This document shows positions 7,763-16,798 of a DNA stretch of 36,035 nt, piece by piece (position 1 is the stretch's first letter; each line of letters starts with the position of its first letter). The stretch comes from Yoonia sp. GTDB taxonomy: Bacteria; Pseudomonadota; Alphaproteobacteria; Rhodobacterales; Rhodobacteraceae. A model generated the notes under the pieces. It saw only the letters and a list, made by a program, of their open reading frames with translations. It did no database searches and was not told the origin of the DNA. The translations under genes and the position numbers were made by a program. Where the stretch lies: NCBI RefSeq assembly GCF_030731595.1, contig NZ_JANQTS010000105.1:1-36035 (forward strand), in the 5' to 3' direction.

Positions 7763-7802
7763 GGTCGCCTTGCCGGCCTTACATGGATAGGCGCGGTACC
7801 AC

Positions 7803-9953
7803 ATGACGACTGCCGATGATCTGATCGCATTGGTCCGCACCTATAACCCGAATTCCAACCAGAATTTGTTGCGTGATGCATTTGCCTTTGGCAAAGACAT
7901 GCACGAGGGCCAGTTCCGGCATTCCGGTGAACCCTACTTTACCCATCCGGTCGCGGTTGCGTGCATTCTGGCCGAGCAACAGATGGATGATGCAACCATC
8001 GTCACTGCCTTGCTCCATGATACGATCGAGGACACCAAGGCCTCTTTCAGCGTCGTCGAGAAAAGGTTCGGCCGCGAGATTGCAGAGCTTGTGGACGGGG
8101 TCACGAAACTGACCAATCTGCAACTGACATCGTCACAGACAAAGCAGGCCGAGAATTTCCGTAAACTGTTCATGGCCACCTCGCGCGACCTGCGCGTGAC
8201 TTTGGTCAAGCTTGCCGATCGTCTTCACAACATGCGGACGATCAAGTCCATGCGCCCAGAAAAGCAGGCCCAGAAGGCCCGCGAAACCATGGATATCTTT
8301 GCACCGCTCGCCGGGCGCATGGGTATGCAATGGATGCGGGAAGAGCTAGAGGACCTGTCCTTTCGTGTGTTGAATCCTGAAGGCCGCAACTCAATCATTC
8401 GGCGCTTTATTACGTTGCAGCGCGAAACGGGCGATGTGGTCCAGAAGATTACAGCCGATATGCGGGTCGAGTTGGAAAAGGCCAATATACAGGCCGATGT
8501 CGTTGGGCGTGCGAAAAAGCCCTATTCCATCTGGCGCAAGATGCAGGAAAAAGACCAGGGCTTTAGCCGCTTGTCGGATATCTACGGGTTTCGCGTGATT
8601 GTCGCGACCGAAGTGGATTGCTATCGCGTCTTGGGTGCGATCCACCAGCGCTGGCGCGCTGTTCCGGGCCGATTCAAGGACTATATCAGCCAGCCAAAAT
8701 CAAATGGCTATCGTTCGATTCATACGACCGTCTCAGGCCGCGATGGCAAACGGGTCGAGGTGCAGATCCGCACCCGCGAAATGCATGAAGTCGCCGAAAC
8801 GGGGGTTGCAGCACATTGGTCCTACAAGAACGGTGAACGCGTCGAAAACCGTTTCGCAGTAGATCCCGTTCGCTGGATTTCCTCGCTGACAGAACGGCTT
8901 GACGAAGATCAGGATCACGATGAATTTCTCGAAGCGGTCAAGCTCGAGATGTACCAGGATCAGGTGTTCTGTTTCACGCCCAAAGGTGATGTGATCAAGC
9001 TGCCCCGCGGTGCCACGCCGATCGATTTCGCCTATGCGATTCACACGCGCATAGGGTCTGCCTGCGTCGGGGCCAAGGTCGATGGGTTGCGCGTCCCGCT
9101 CTGGACCCGGCTCAAGAACGGACAGTCTGTCGAGGTGATCACTGCCGAAGGGCAAACCCCGCAGGCCACATGGATCGATATCGCTGTAACCGGACGCGCC
9201 AAGACAGCGATCCGTCGGTCGTTACGCGAGGAAGACCGCGAAAGGTTTGTCCGCCTTGGTCGCGAACTGGCCCGTGTTGCTTTTGAAAACGTCGGCAAGC
9301 GAAGCACGGACAAAGCCTTGCGCACCGCCGCCAAGGCCTTGGCAGTTGAGAGCGTTGATGAACTGTTGTGCCGTTTGGGCAGCGCGGAAATCACGGGCCG
9401 TCATGTGGTTGCCGCGATCTATCCCGAGTTGGAGCATCGGCAAGGTGACGAGATTGACCAAAAGCGCGCTGTGGTCGGCCTTTCTCCGGATCAGGTCCAG
9501 CATCGCGGGGCCTGTTGTCAGCCTGTACCGGGCGAACGCATCTTGGGTATCACGTTTCGGGGCCATGGCGTTGTCGTGCATGCCATCGATTGCGAGGCGC
9601 TTGCCGACTATGAAGAGCAGCCCGACCGCTGGATTGATCTGCACTGGCAGGACGGGACGCATGGCGCAGTAAACACAGTCACTTTTGATGTCACAATCGC
9701 GAATGCTTCTGGTGTGCTGGGGCGAATTTGCACATTGATTGGCGAACAGGACGCAAATATTTCTGATCTGAGGTTCATTGACCGCAAGCCGGATTATTTT
9801 AAGTTGTTGATCGACGTGGATTTGCGCGATGCAGAGCATTTGCACCGCGTGAAAACAGCGCTTGAGGCAGAAAGTAACGTGTCGTCGATTGCGCGACACC
9901 GTGACCCCGGGCTTGCTGCACTTGGTGCGGGAAATCCCCGGCGGGAAGGATGA
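7803..9953 (+). CDS. rsh: Bifunctional (p)ppGpp synthetase/hydrolase (RelA/SpoT homologue)
   Basis: A 716-residue long RSH protein. The hydrolase domain has the intact HD motif HDTIED (72-77), the synthetase domain has YSIWRKM (241-247), SDIYGFRVI and the RFKD motif (290-293) that marks bifunctional, manganese-dependent enzymes rather than monofunctional RelA. SNGYRSIHTTV (300-310) binds the nucleotide. TGS (about 383-445), a conserved Cys-Cys region (HRGACCQPVPG) and a C-terminal ACT domain (about 645-710) follow. Both activities are therefore predicted. This is the single RSH seen in the window and alphaproteobacteria usually carry only one long copy. The DUF2062 gene starts 6 bp after its stop. 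Confidence 0.96.
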   Translation: MTTADDLIALVRTYNPNSNQNLLRDAFAFGKDMHEGQFRHSGEPYFTHPVAVACILAEQQMDDATIVTALLHDTIEDTKASFSVVEKRFGREIAELVDGVTKLTNLQLTSSQTKQAENFRKLFMATSRDLRVTLVKLADRLHNMRTIKSMRPEKQAQKARETMDIFAPLAGRMGMQWMREELEDLSFRVLNPEGRNSIIRRFITLQRETGDVVQKITADMRVELEKANIQADVVGRAKKPYSIWRKMQEKDQGFSRLSDIYGFRVIVATEVDCYRVLGAIHQRWRAVPGRFKDYISQPKSNGYRSIHTTVSGRDGKRVEVQIRTREMHEVAETGVAAHWSYKNGERVENRFAVDPVRWISSLTERLDEDQDHDEFLEAVKLEMYQDQVFCFTPKGDVIKLPRGATPIDFAYAIHTRIGSACVGAKVDGLRVPLWTRLKNGQSVEVITAEGQTPQATWIDIAVTGRAKTAIRRSLREEDRERFVRLGRELARVAFENVGKRSTDKALRTAAKALAVESVDELLCRLGSAEITGRHVVAAIYPELEHRQGDEIDQKRAVVGLSPDQVQHRGACCQPVPGERILGITFRGHGVVVHAIDCEALADYEEQPDRWIDLHWQDGTHGAVNTVTFDVTIANASGVLGRICTLIGEQDANISDLRFIDRKPDYFKLLIDVDLRDAEHLHRVKTALEAESNVSSIARHRDPGLAALGAGNPRREG

Positions 9954-9959
9954 CGAGTA

Positions 9960-10616
9960 TTGGTATTCAAGCGTAGGGATAGACGTGCGGTCTGGCAGAT
10001 CGTGCTGGACTTCTTCTATCCAAGAGGCGGTTGGAGCCGCGCGTTTGAATACGTCAAGCACCGCGTCCGCCGCTTGCCAGATACACCCACAAAGATCAGC
10101 CGCGGCATCTGGGCCGGGGTCTTTGTGTGCTTTACCCCGCTGTTCGGTTTCCATTTTATTGTTGCAGCAATCCTCGCCCGTCTGATCCGGGGCAATATTC
10201 TTGCGGCTTTGATGGCCACGTTCTTTGGTAACCCCCTGACATTTCCGGCGATTGGCTATGCTGCGATCAGCCTTGGCTCTTGGTTGCTTGGCCTACCGCA
10301 AGGTCGCAACACACATTTGGGCCAGAAATTCGCTGATGCGAGCTATGATGTCTGGAACAACATTGTGGCCATCTTTACGCCTGCGCGGATCAATTGGCAG
10401 GGGCTTAGGGTCTTTTATGACGATGTCTTTTTCCCGTATCTGATTGGTGGCATCATCCCCGGACTGATCACGGCAACCTTGGCCTATTATCTCGCTGTGC
10501 CGTTGATCAGTGCCTATCAGAAACGGCGCAAGAAGGCGCTGCGGGCAAAGCTTGACCAGCTCAAGAAAAAGGCATCACCTGCTGACGACGCTTCATCCGG
10601 CCAACACGGGCCTTGA
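9960..10616 (+). CDS. DUF2062 domain membrane protein
   Basis: A 218-residue membrane protein of the DUF2062 family (unknown function). The family core GVFVCFTPLFGFHFIVAAILARLIRGN (54-80), then FFGNPLTFPAIGY, is clear. About four hydrophobic segments are present (56-73, 79-97, 102-115 and 162-182), with a lysine-rich, charged C-terminus (KRRKKALRAKLDQLKKKA). Start is TTG at 9960 with AAGGA spaced 9 nt, overlapping the end of the rsh message; no ATG is available. Location suggests co-transcription with rsh and pdxJ. Confidence 0.86.
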   Translation: MVFKRRDRRAVWQIVLDFFYPRGGWSRAFEYVKHRVRRLPDTPTKISRGIWAGVFVCFTPLFGFHFIVAAILARLIRGNILAALMATFFGNPLTFPAIGYAAISLGSWLLGLPQGRNTHLGQKFADASYDVWNNIVAIFTPARINWQGLRVFYDDVFFPYLIGGIIPGLITATLAYYLAVPLISAYQKRRKKALRAKLDQLKKKASPADDASSGQHGP

Positions 10617-10634
10617 CCTCGAAGGACAAAGTAA

Positions 10635-11378
10635 ATGACGCAAAAATTGCGCCTCGGTGTGAACATTGACCACGTGGCTACCGTGCGGAACGCGCGCGGC
10701 GGTGCTGTGCCGGATCCTGTGCGAGCTGCGGTCATGGCCGAGGCAGCGGGGGCAGATGGTATTACCGCACATTTGCGCGAAGACCGCCGCCATATCTCGG
10801 ACGCTGATATCGAAGGCTTGATGGCTGCACTTAAGGGGCCGCTCAACTTTGAAATGGCCGCAACTGCCGAAATGCAGGCGATCGCGCTGCGTCACAAGCC
10901 CCATGCTGTCTGCATTGTCCCCGAAAAGCGCGAAGAACGGACCACAGAAGGCGGGCTTGAAGTGGCGCGCGAGGAAAACGCGCTGGCCCATTATATCGCG
11001 CCTCTGCGCGAAGCCGGCTGTCGGGTCTCGATCTTCATTGCTGCCGACCAGCGCCAGATCGAAGCCGCCCACCGGATCGGCGCCGAGGTAATCGAGCTGC
11101 ATACAGGTGCCTATTGCGATGCACATGCCGAGGGCCGCTATGATGAACGGGATGCAGAGCTGGAAAAACTGACCCGGATGGCCGCATTTGCCCATGAACT
11201 TGGTTTGGAGGTCCATGCCGGGCACGGCTTGACCTATGATTGTGTAGCCCCGATCGCGGCGTTGCCCCAAGTGATGGAACTGAACATCGGCCACTTCATC
11301 ATCGGCGAGGCTATTTTCCGCGGCCTTGGCCCTGCGATCAGCGAGATGCGCCGGATCATGGACGAGGCACGTGCGTGA
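10635..11378 (+). CDS. pdxJ: Pyridoxine 5'-phosphate synthase
   Basis: PdxJ, 247 residues, condenses 1-deoxy-D-xylulose 5-phosphate with 3-amino-2-oxopropyl phosphate to form PNP in the DXP-dependent vitamin B6 pathway. The N-terminal signature [16 protein letters not shown] (7-22) is complete, and the TIM-barrel elements [29 protein letters not shown] and [12 protein letters not shown] are all recognisable. AAGGA lies 9 nt before the ATG. Its TGA overlaps the GTG start of the next gene. Confidence 0.97.
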   Translation: MTQKLRLGVNIDHVATVRNARGGAVPDPVRAAVMAEAAGADGITAHLREDRRHISDADIEGLMAALKGPLNFEMAATAEMQAIALRHKPHAVCIVPEKREERTTEGGLEVAREENALAHYIAPLREAGCRVSIFIAADQRQIEAAHRIGAEVIELHTGAYCDAHAEGRYDERDAELEKLTRMAAFAHELGLEVHAGHGLTYDCVAPIAALPQVMELNIGHFIIGEAIFRGLGPAISEMRRIMDEARA

Positions 11379-11689
11379 TCAAACATATTGTCCTGCTCGA
11401 TTTGCCTGCTGGTCATGACAGCGCTGAATTAGGCGCGATCATGACCGGGTTGGATGATTTGCGCGGGAGAATTCCGGGGTTCACAGGCTTTGAGCATGGA
11501 CCGAACCGTGATTTCGAAGGCATGTCCCCGCGATGCGCCTATAGCTTCCTTTGCCATTTTGAAGATGAGACGACCTCGCGGGCTTATCTGGTTCATCCTA
11601 CGCACATCGACCTAGGCCAACGCTTGGCGGCTCTTTGCAAAGGCGGTGCAGCGGGGATCACTGTGGTTGATATGGCGGTGTCTGCATGA
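11375..11689 (+). CDS. Dabb (stress-responsive A/B barrel) family small protein
   Basis: A 104-residue ferredoxin-like protein starting [15 protein letters not shown], the typical beginning of Dabb-domain proteins, with the mid-motif [17 protein letters not shown] and the segment [21 protein letters not shown] that resembles YDLALYSDFESLEALDAYQVHPAH-type Dabb stretches. These form dimeric barrels; several bind small aromatic or polyketide ligands, but most have no assigned role. I start at GTG 11375, which overlaps the pdxJ stop (GTGA), and its stop overlaps the acpS ATG (ATGA). The open frame extends upstream inside pdxJ but that part has no family similarity. Confidence 0.75.
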   Translation: MIKHIVLLDLPAGHDSAELGAIMTGLDDLRGRIPGFTGFEHGPNRDFEGMSPRCAYSFLCHFEDETTSRAYLVHPTHIDLGQRLAALCKGGAAGITVVDMAVSA

Positions 11690-12087
11690 TCCTTGGTATC
11701 GGCACTGATCTGGCCAATATCGACCGGATCGCGGCGACGTTGGACCGGTTCGGCGATCGGTTTCGCAACCGTGTTTTTACCGAAGTCGAGCAGATGAAGG
11801 CCGAGCGCCGCAAGGATGTGGCCGGAACCTATGCAAAACGCTGGGCCGCAAAAGAGGCGTGCTCCAAGGCGCTTGGGACAGGTCTGCGCATGGGCATCTC
11901 TTGGAAAGATATGGCAGTGTCAAACCTGCGCACAGGACAGCCTGTCATGGCTGTGACCGGCTGGGCCAAAGAGCGGCTGGATCAGATGACACCGGATGGT
12001 CACGAGGCCATTATTCACGTGACTTTGACCGATGATCACCCTTGGGCTCAGGCCTTTGTGGTGATCGAGGCCCGCCCCATCGCTTGA
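11686..12087 (+). CDS. acpS: Holo-[acyl-carrier-protein] synthase
   Basis: AcpS, 133 residues, transfers 4'-phosphopantetheine from CoA to apo-ACP. The Mg-binding residues D8 ([13 protein letters not shown]) and E57 ([15 protein letters not shown]) and the FTEVEQ segment are present, as expected for the trimeric AcpS type. It overlaps the Dabb gene by ATGA. A 51-bp spacer with AAGGA leads to lepB. Confidence 0.95.
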   Translation: MILGIGTDLANIDRIAATLDRFGDRFRNRVFTEVEQMKAERRKDVAGTYAKRWAAKEACSKALGTGLRMGISWKDMAVSNLRTGQPVMAVTGWAKERLDQMTPDGHEAIIHVTLTDDHPWAQAFVVIEARPIA

Positions 12088-12138
12088 CAGGGCCAGCGCA
12101 CAGGCTCATGTAGCGACAAACCATCGAAGGATCAGATA

Positions 12139-12975
12139 ATGGCTGAAAACAAAGGGATTATTGCCTGGCTCTCTGAAACGGCGAAGACCGTATTCTGGGC
12201 GCTCCTTATCGCGGGCATATTCCGGACCATCTTTTTTCAGCCTTTCTGGATTCCCTCTGGCTCGATGAAGGATACTTTGCTGATCGGGGATTTCCTCTTC
12301 GTGAACAAGATGGCCTATGGGTATTCCTATGCCTCTTGCCCCTCGATCCGCATTCCACAGGTCGGCATTGATATCGGAGCCGAAGATTTTTGCGGATTCC
12401 TTGAAGACCGGGAAGAGCGCATTTTCGGCTCTGACCCAGAGCGTGGGGACATTGTGGTGTTCCGCCATCCTGTTGACGGACGGGATTTCATCAAGCGGCT
12501 GATCGGCGTCCCGGGTGATCGCATCCAGATGATTGACGGTGTCTTGCAGATCAATGATGTGGCCGTAACGATCGAAGACGCTGGAACCTTTACTGAAATC
12601 ATGGAGCCACAAGGCCCGCTTGGTCTGCGTCCGCAATGTGCGAATGGTGCCGTCGGTCTTGGTGCCGTCTGCGAGAAATCCCGCGCTATTGAAACGCTGC
12701 CGAATGGTGTCACTCATGCCATTCTGGATATTGGACCGCGTGCGACCGACAACACCGGGGTCTTTACCGTGCCTGAGGGGCAGTACTTTTTCATGGGCGA
12801 CAACCGCGATAACTCAACCGACAGCCGTATTGCCCAAGCGGCCCGCGGCGTCGGCTTTGTCGAGCGCAAGGATTTGGTCGGGCGCGCGGATCGGGTGATA
12901 TTCTCATCGGCTGGCCGTTCAATGCTGGCGTTCTGGACCTGGCGCTCTGACCGTTTCTTCAAGGCGCTCGATTGA
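12139..12975 (+). CDS. lepB: Signal peptidase I
   Basis: LepB, 278 residues, cleaves signal peptides on the periplasmic face. One N-terminal membrane anchor (about 16-35) precedes the catalytic serine S42 in IPSGSM; the general base is K119 in [11 protein letters not shown] and box E is [12 protein letters not shown] segment of about 45 residues between 60 and 105 and another around 150-185 containing four cysteines in total (C67, C85 and two near 170-180) enlarge the protein. Known homologues are often annotated lepB within lepB-rnc-era. Its TGA overlaps the rnc TTG. Confidence 0.96.
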   Translation: MAENKGIIAWLSETAKTVFWALLIAGIFRTIFFQPFWIPSGSMKDTLLIGDFLFVNKMAYGYSYASCPSIRIPQVGIDIGAEDFCGFLEDREERIFGSDPERGDIVVFRHPVDGRDFIKRLIGVPGDRIQMIDGVLQINDVAVTIEDAGTFTEIMEPQGPLGLRPQCANGAVGLGAVCEKSRAIETLPNGVTHAILDIGPRATDNTGVFTVPEGQYFFMGDNRDNSTDSRIAQAARGVGFVERKDLVGRADRVIFSSAGRSMLAFWTWRSDRFFKALD

Positions 12976-13652
12976 AGCTCTCGGCGGAACTCGTCGCCTT
13001 GACAGGCAGGCTTGGCTACAGCTTCGCCAATCCAGAGACGCTGATCCGCGCGGTGACGCATTCTTCAATGGTGAGCGCGCACCGGGACGATAATCAGAGG
13101 TTGGAGTTTCTGGGGGACCGCGTGCTTGGCCTTGTCATGGCCGAAGCATTGCTGAAGGCAGATCCATCAGCACCAGAGGGCCTTCTCGCGCCACGCTATA
13201 ACGCGCTGGTGCGCCGCGAAGCCTGTGCCGAAGTGGCGCGTCAGCTTGATCTTGGCGCAGTGCTGAAGCTTGGGCGCTCTGAGATGAAATCAGGCGGGCG
13301 GCGCAAAGAGGCCCTTTTGGCAGATGCGATGGAGGCAGTGATTGCTGCTATCTATCTGGATGGCGGCTTCGAGGTGGCGCGTGATGTGGTGCTGCGCCTT
13401 TGGGGGGACCAGATAAAGAATGTGGCCGTGGATGCACGCGATGCAAAGACCGCTTTGCAGGAATGGGCACAGGCCCGAGGCGAGGTGCCGCCGCAATATA
13501 TCGAAGTGGCCCGCACTGGACCTGACCATCAACCGGTGTTTACCATAGAGGTCCGTTTGGCCTCTGGCTTGTCTGAACAAGCAACCGCCGGATCAAAGCG
13601 CCATGCGGAACATGCCGCCGCCGCAGCCCTCCTAGAGAAAGTCGACATATGA
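12972..13652 (+). CDS. rnc: Ribonuclease III
   Basis: RNase III, 226 residues, cleaves double-stranded RNA in rRNA and mRNA maturation. The catalytic signature [13 protein letters not shown] (41-53; E45, D49) and the second acidic helix [16 protein letters not shown] are intact, with a C-terminal dsRNA-binding domain (about 155-224) ending in [18 protein letters not shown]. The start is TTG at 12972, overlapping the lepB stop codon by two bases, a translation-coupled arrangement and a weak start. The end overlaps era by ATGA. Confidence 0.96.
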   Translation: MKLSAELVALTGRLGYSFANPETLIRAVTHSSMVSAHRDDNQRLEFLGDRVLGLVMAEALLKADPSAPEGLLAPRYNALVRREACAEVARQLDLGAVLKLGRSEMKSGGRRKEALLADAMEAVIAAIYLDGGFEVARDVVLRLWGDQIKNVAVDARDAKTALQEWAQARGEVPPQYIEVARTGPDHQPVFTIEVRLASGLSEQATAGSKRHAEHAAAAALLEKVDI

Positions 13653-14566
13653 CTGACGTCCCCACAAAAGCCGGCTTTATCGCCCTGATCGGGGAACCGA
13701 ATGCCGGCAAGTCGACTTTGCTGAACCGCATGGTCGGTGCAAAGGTGTCGATCGTGACCCACAAGGTCCAGACGACCCGCGCCCGTATTCGCGGTGTGGC
13801 GATGGCTGAGAATGCGCAGCTGATCTTTATCGACACGCCTGGCCTTTTCAAGCCGCGCCGCCGCCTCGATCGGGCGATGGTCGCGGCAGCCTGGGGCGGG
13901 GCGGCTGATGCTGATGTGGTCGTTCTGATGATCGAGGCGCATCGCGGCATGACGGATGGGGTCAAAGCCATCCTTGAAACGCTGACGGACCGTGCCGGCA
14001 CATCACCGGTCGCCTTGGCCATCAACAAGATCGATAGGGTGAAGTCGGAGGTCTTGCTGGCGCTGACCAAGGACATGAATGATGCCTTCCCCTTTGCAGA
14101 GACATTCATGATTTCGGCGGAACGCGGGCATGGCTGTGACAATCTGCGCGACTGGCTGGTCACGCAGTTACCAGAAGGCCCCTATCTTTACCCCGAAGAC
14201 CAGATCGCCGATCTGCCAATGCGCATGATTGCCGCCGAGATGACCCGCGAAAAGCTGACCCTGCGTCTGCATCAGGAGCTTCCTTACGAATTGACCGTCG
14301 AAACCGAGAATTGGGAAGAACGCCCTGACGGATCGGCGCGCATTGATCAGTTGATCTATGTGGCGCGCGATGGTCACAAGGGCATCGTCCTTGGCAAAGG
14401 TGGTGAAACCGTCAAGTCCGTAAGCAAAGCCGCGCGTCTGGAGTTGGAAGAATTCCTTGGCCGCCGGGTCCATCTGTTCTTGCAGGTGAAAGTGCGACCA
14501 AACTGGTTGGAAGAATCAGAGCGCTATTCAGAGATGGGTCTCGATTTCAAAGACGGCAACACCTGA
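13649..14566 (+). CDS. era: GTPase Era
   Basis: Era, 305 residues, a GTPase that helps 16S rRNA maturation and 30S assembly. G1 is GEPNAGKST (15-23), G3 is DTPGLF (62-67), G4 is NKID (126-129), and the C-terminal KH domain (about 205-290) contains [17 protein letters not shown]. It forms the standard rnc-era pair, overlapping by 4 bp; the following DUF1491 gene is 7 bp away. Confidence 0.97.
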   Translation: MTDVPTKAGFIALIGEPNAGKSTLLNRMVGAKVSIVTHKVQTTRARIRGVAMAENAQLIFIDTPGLFKPRRRLDRAMVAAAWGGAADADVVVLMIEAHRGMTDGVKAILETLTDRAGTSPVALAINKIDRVKSEVLLALTKDMNDAFPFAETFMISAERGHGCDNLRDWLVTQLPEGPYLYPEDQIADLPMRMIAAEMTREKLTLRLHQELPYELTVETENWEERPDGSARIDQLIYVARDGHKGIVLGKGGETVKSVSKAARLELEEFLGRRVHLFLQVKVRPNWLEESERYSEMGLDFKDGNT

Positions 14567-14573
14567 GCCGCCC

Positions 14574-14900
14574 ATGAGGCTGACCGCAGACATATGGGTG
14601 TCGGCCTATCTGACCCGCCTGCGCCTGCTCGAAATTCCCGCTTTTGTGGTCCAACGTGGCGACAGCACGGCCGGCGCTGTCCTGATCAAACTCAATACGC
14701 TGGATGGTCAGGCCTGCTGCTATCAGCGCAGCTTTGATTTGATGACCGGGGAACGCAAGTGGATGGTGCTGGTCGCGGGTAACGAGGCGGATGTCGATGC
14801 CTCGATTGCCAAACAACGCGGGTTTGACCCCGACCTTTGGGTTATCGAGGTCGAAGATCGTCACGGGCGTCATCTTCTGGATGAACCCGGGCTGGACTAA
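14574..14900 (+). CDS. DUF1491 family protein
   Basis: A 108-residue alphaproteobacterial protein of DUF1491: MRLTADIWVSAYLTRL at the start, then AFVVQRGDSTAGAVLIKL, and the ending DPDLWVIEVEDRHGRHLLDEPGL, all of which are family hallmarks. No function is established. Its presence between era and recO is typical of Rhodobacteraceae, and co-transcription with era is likely (7-bp gap). Confidence 0.88.
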   Translation: MRLTADIWVSAYLTRLRLLEIPAFVVQRGDSTAGAVLIKLNTLDGQACCYQRSFDLMTGERKWMVLVAGNEADVDASIAKQRGFDPDLWVIEVEDRHGRHLLDEPGLD

Positions 14901-14926
14901 CGCCCCTTGTGCCACCAACACGGCCC

Positions 14927-14955
14927 TTGCAACTGCGTACAACCCGGTCTGTTAT
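14927..14955 (+). promoter_or_regulatory. Weak candidate promoter before recO
   Basis: TTGCAA (14927-14932) and TGTTAT (14950-14955) are spaced by 17 bp, 26 bp upstream of the recO ATG. The gap also lacks a convincing Shine-Dalgarno for recO (only GAAGTGGA 10 nt before). Motif match by eye only. Confidence 0.25.
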
Positions 14956-14980
14956 GCACAGATGAAGTGGACCCCTTCCC

Positions 14981-15709
14981 ATGATTGAATGGCGCGACGA
15001 GGCAGCCTTGCTGGCGACCCGCCCGTTTGGCGAAACGTCCGTGATCATTGAGGTGTTCAGCGCGGCACATGGCCGTCATGCAGGCGTTGTCCGCGGCGGG
15101 ACCAGTCGCAAAGTGGCGCCTATCTTGCAGCCCGGTGCGCAGCTGTCGGTGACATGGAAAGCACGGCTTGAAAGCCATTTGGGCAGTTTCACGGTCGAAC
15201 CGATCCGCAGTCGCGCGGCTGTTGCAATGGGGGACAGATTGGCGCTGGCTGGGTTGAACGCCGTTTGCAGTCTGCTTGCCATGGTCCTGCCAGAGCGCGA
15301 GGCGCATATCCCGCTTTACGACCGGACGATTGCGCTTCTTGATCTTCTGGGCCAGTCCGATGTCTGGCCCTTGGCCTATCTGCGCTGGGAACAGGCCTTG
15401 TTGGAAGAGATGGGGTTCGGGCTGGATTTGTCGGCCTGTGCGGTGCGCGGCGTGAACGAAGACCTTGCGTTTGTCTCGCCCAAATCCGGGCGCGCGGTCA
15501 GCCGAGAGGCAGCCGGTGAATGGGTGGACCGCATGTTGCCACTTCCTCCGGTTTTGGCGGGCAAAGGTGAAGCCTCGAACGCAGAGATTGTGACAGCGCT
15601 TGGGACGACCGGCTACTTTGTCGAAAACCGTCTGATCAAAAGTCTGGGCGAACGCCCGATGCCAAAAGCGCGCGCCCGCCTTATCGAGGCTATTGCGCGT
15701 CTTGCGTAA
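14981..15709 (+). CDS. recO: DNA repair protein RecO
   Basis: RecO, 242 residues, loads RecA with RecFR in gap repair. The N-terminal OB domain begins [20 protein letters not shown] with HAGVVRGG; the helical C-terminal part contains [19 protein letters not shown] and the ending [23 protein letters not shown]. The zinc-coordinating cysteines seen in some RecO proteins are not clearly conserved here (a single C in the CAVRG position). It ends the plus-strand housekeeping series and converges on the epimerase gene with a 2-bp gap. Confidence 0.94.
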   Translation: MIEWRDEAALLATRPFGETSVIIEVFSAAHGRHAGVVRGGTSRKVAPILQPGAQLSVTWKARLESHLGSFTVEPIRSRAAVAMGDRLALAGLNAVCSLLAMVLPEREAHIPLYDRTIALLDLLGQSDVWPLAYLRWEQALLEEMGFGLDLSACAVRGVNEDLAFVSPKSGRAVSREAAGEWVDRMLPLPPVLAGKGEASNAEIVTALGTTGYFVENRLIKSLGERPMPKARARLIEAIARLA

Positions 15710-15711
15710 CC

Positions 15712-16740
15712 TTAGACCAGCTTGTGATCGATCAGATAAGCTGCAGATGACACGGCAGCCTTGTGGGCCTGCCGCATACCGCGCCCCAGCGTTTGACGGG
15801 CGCGGGTATTGTCGATCCGGTCAACGCGCCCGAGGCTTGGAATGATTGATTTGATGGTGGGGTCAAAGAGCCCAAGAAAACGTATCATGACATCCGGCGC
15901 CACACGGGTGACAACCTTGCGGTTGGGGTAAGCGGCCTTGATGGATTGCGCTATGTCTGTGAATGTCATGAACTTGTCTACGGTCATGATCCTCTGACCA
16001 AAGGTCTGCGGTGCATCAATCACGGCAACGTGCATATCCGCCACGTCCTGCACATCGACCGTGGCAAATCCGATATCCGGCAGCATCGGATCTTTGCCGC
16101 GCAGCAGTCTTTTGATCACGGCAATGGACGTGCCGAAATTGGCATCAAGCGGCGCACCAAGCACAAAGCCCGGATTGATCGCGGTCAGGTTCATCTGTGG
16201 TGCATGGTCACGCACGAAATCCCAAGCGGCACGTTCCGCCAATGTTTTGGAGCGAACATAGGCCGTTGTTTCAGGGTCGGTTGGATCGGTCCAGTTCGTC
16301 TCGTCAAAGGAACGATCACCTGCAGGCAGAGCCGAGCCACTGATGGCGGCTGTTGAAGATGTCAGAACGACGCGGTTGATGCCCGCGTTGTGTGCCGCGC
16401 GCAACGCCCGCAATGCGCCATCGACCGCCGGGCGGATGAGATCGTCTTCCTTCTTGGGCTGTGCGAGCGGGAAAGGGGATGCGGTGTGCATCACGACATC
16501 AATGCCTACCATTGCCGCGTCCCAGCCCGCGTCTGCGGTCAAGTCAAGTTCAGTGAAAGTCAGTCTGCTCTCAAGATCGCTTGGATCGCTCAAGTGAGGG
16601 CGTACGGCCTGTATGACCTCATCGCTGCGTGCCAGGTTTCGGACGGTGCCGCGCACCTGATAGCCTGCCTCAAGCAGTTGGAGCGCGATATGCTTGCCAA
16701 TATAGCCGGTCGCACCGGTCAGAAGTACTGTTGTGGTCAC
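15712..16740 (-). CDS. NAD(P)-dependent epimerase/aldehyde reductase (extended SDR, DFR-like)
   Basis: A 342-residue extended short-chain dehydrogenase. The Rossmann motif is TGATGYIG (8-15), the catalytic serine region is LTSSTAAI (127-134) and the Y161-x3-K165 pair lies in AYVRSKTLAE. This resembles the dihydroflavonol-4-reductase-like aldehyde reductase subgroup. The substrate is not predictable. The gene sits alone, convergent with recO and 58 bp downstream of the acyl-CoA dehydrogenase. Confidence 0.82.
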   Translation of the reverse strand: MTTTVLLTGATGYIGKHIALQLLEAGYQVRGTVRNLARSDEVIQAVRPHLSDPSDLESRLTFTELDLTADAGWDAAMVGIDVVMHTASPFPLAQPKKEDDLIRPAVDGALRALRAAHNAGINRVVLTSSTAAISGSALPAGDRSFDETNWTDPTDPETTAYVRSKTLAERAAWDFVRDHAPQMNLTAINPGFVLGAPLDANFGTSIAVIKRLLRGKDPMLPDIGFATVDVQDVADMHVAVIDAPQTFGQRIMTVDKFMTFTDIAQSIKAAYPNRKVVTRVAPDVMIRFLGLFDPTIKSIIPSLGRVDRIDNTRARQTLGRGMRQAHKAAVSSAAYLIDHKLV

Positions 16741-16798
16741 CGGTCGGCCCCTGCTTTGATCTTCTTAGGGATGTAGCAGAGCGCGCACTGAAGGCAAC

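Noticed and set aside
9222-10154. 310-residue minus-strand frame opposite rsh
   Set aside because: Long only because of GC-rich coding sequence on the other strand; rsh is clearly real and its motifs define the frame.
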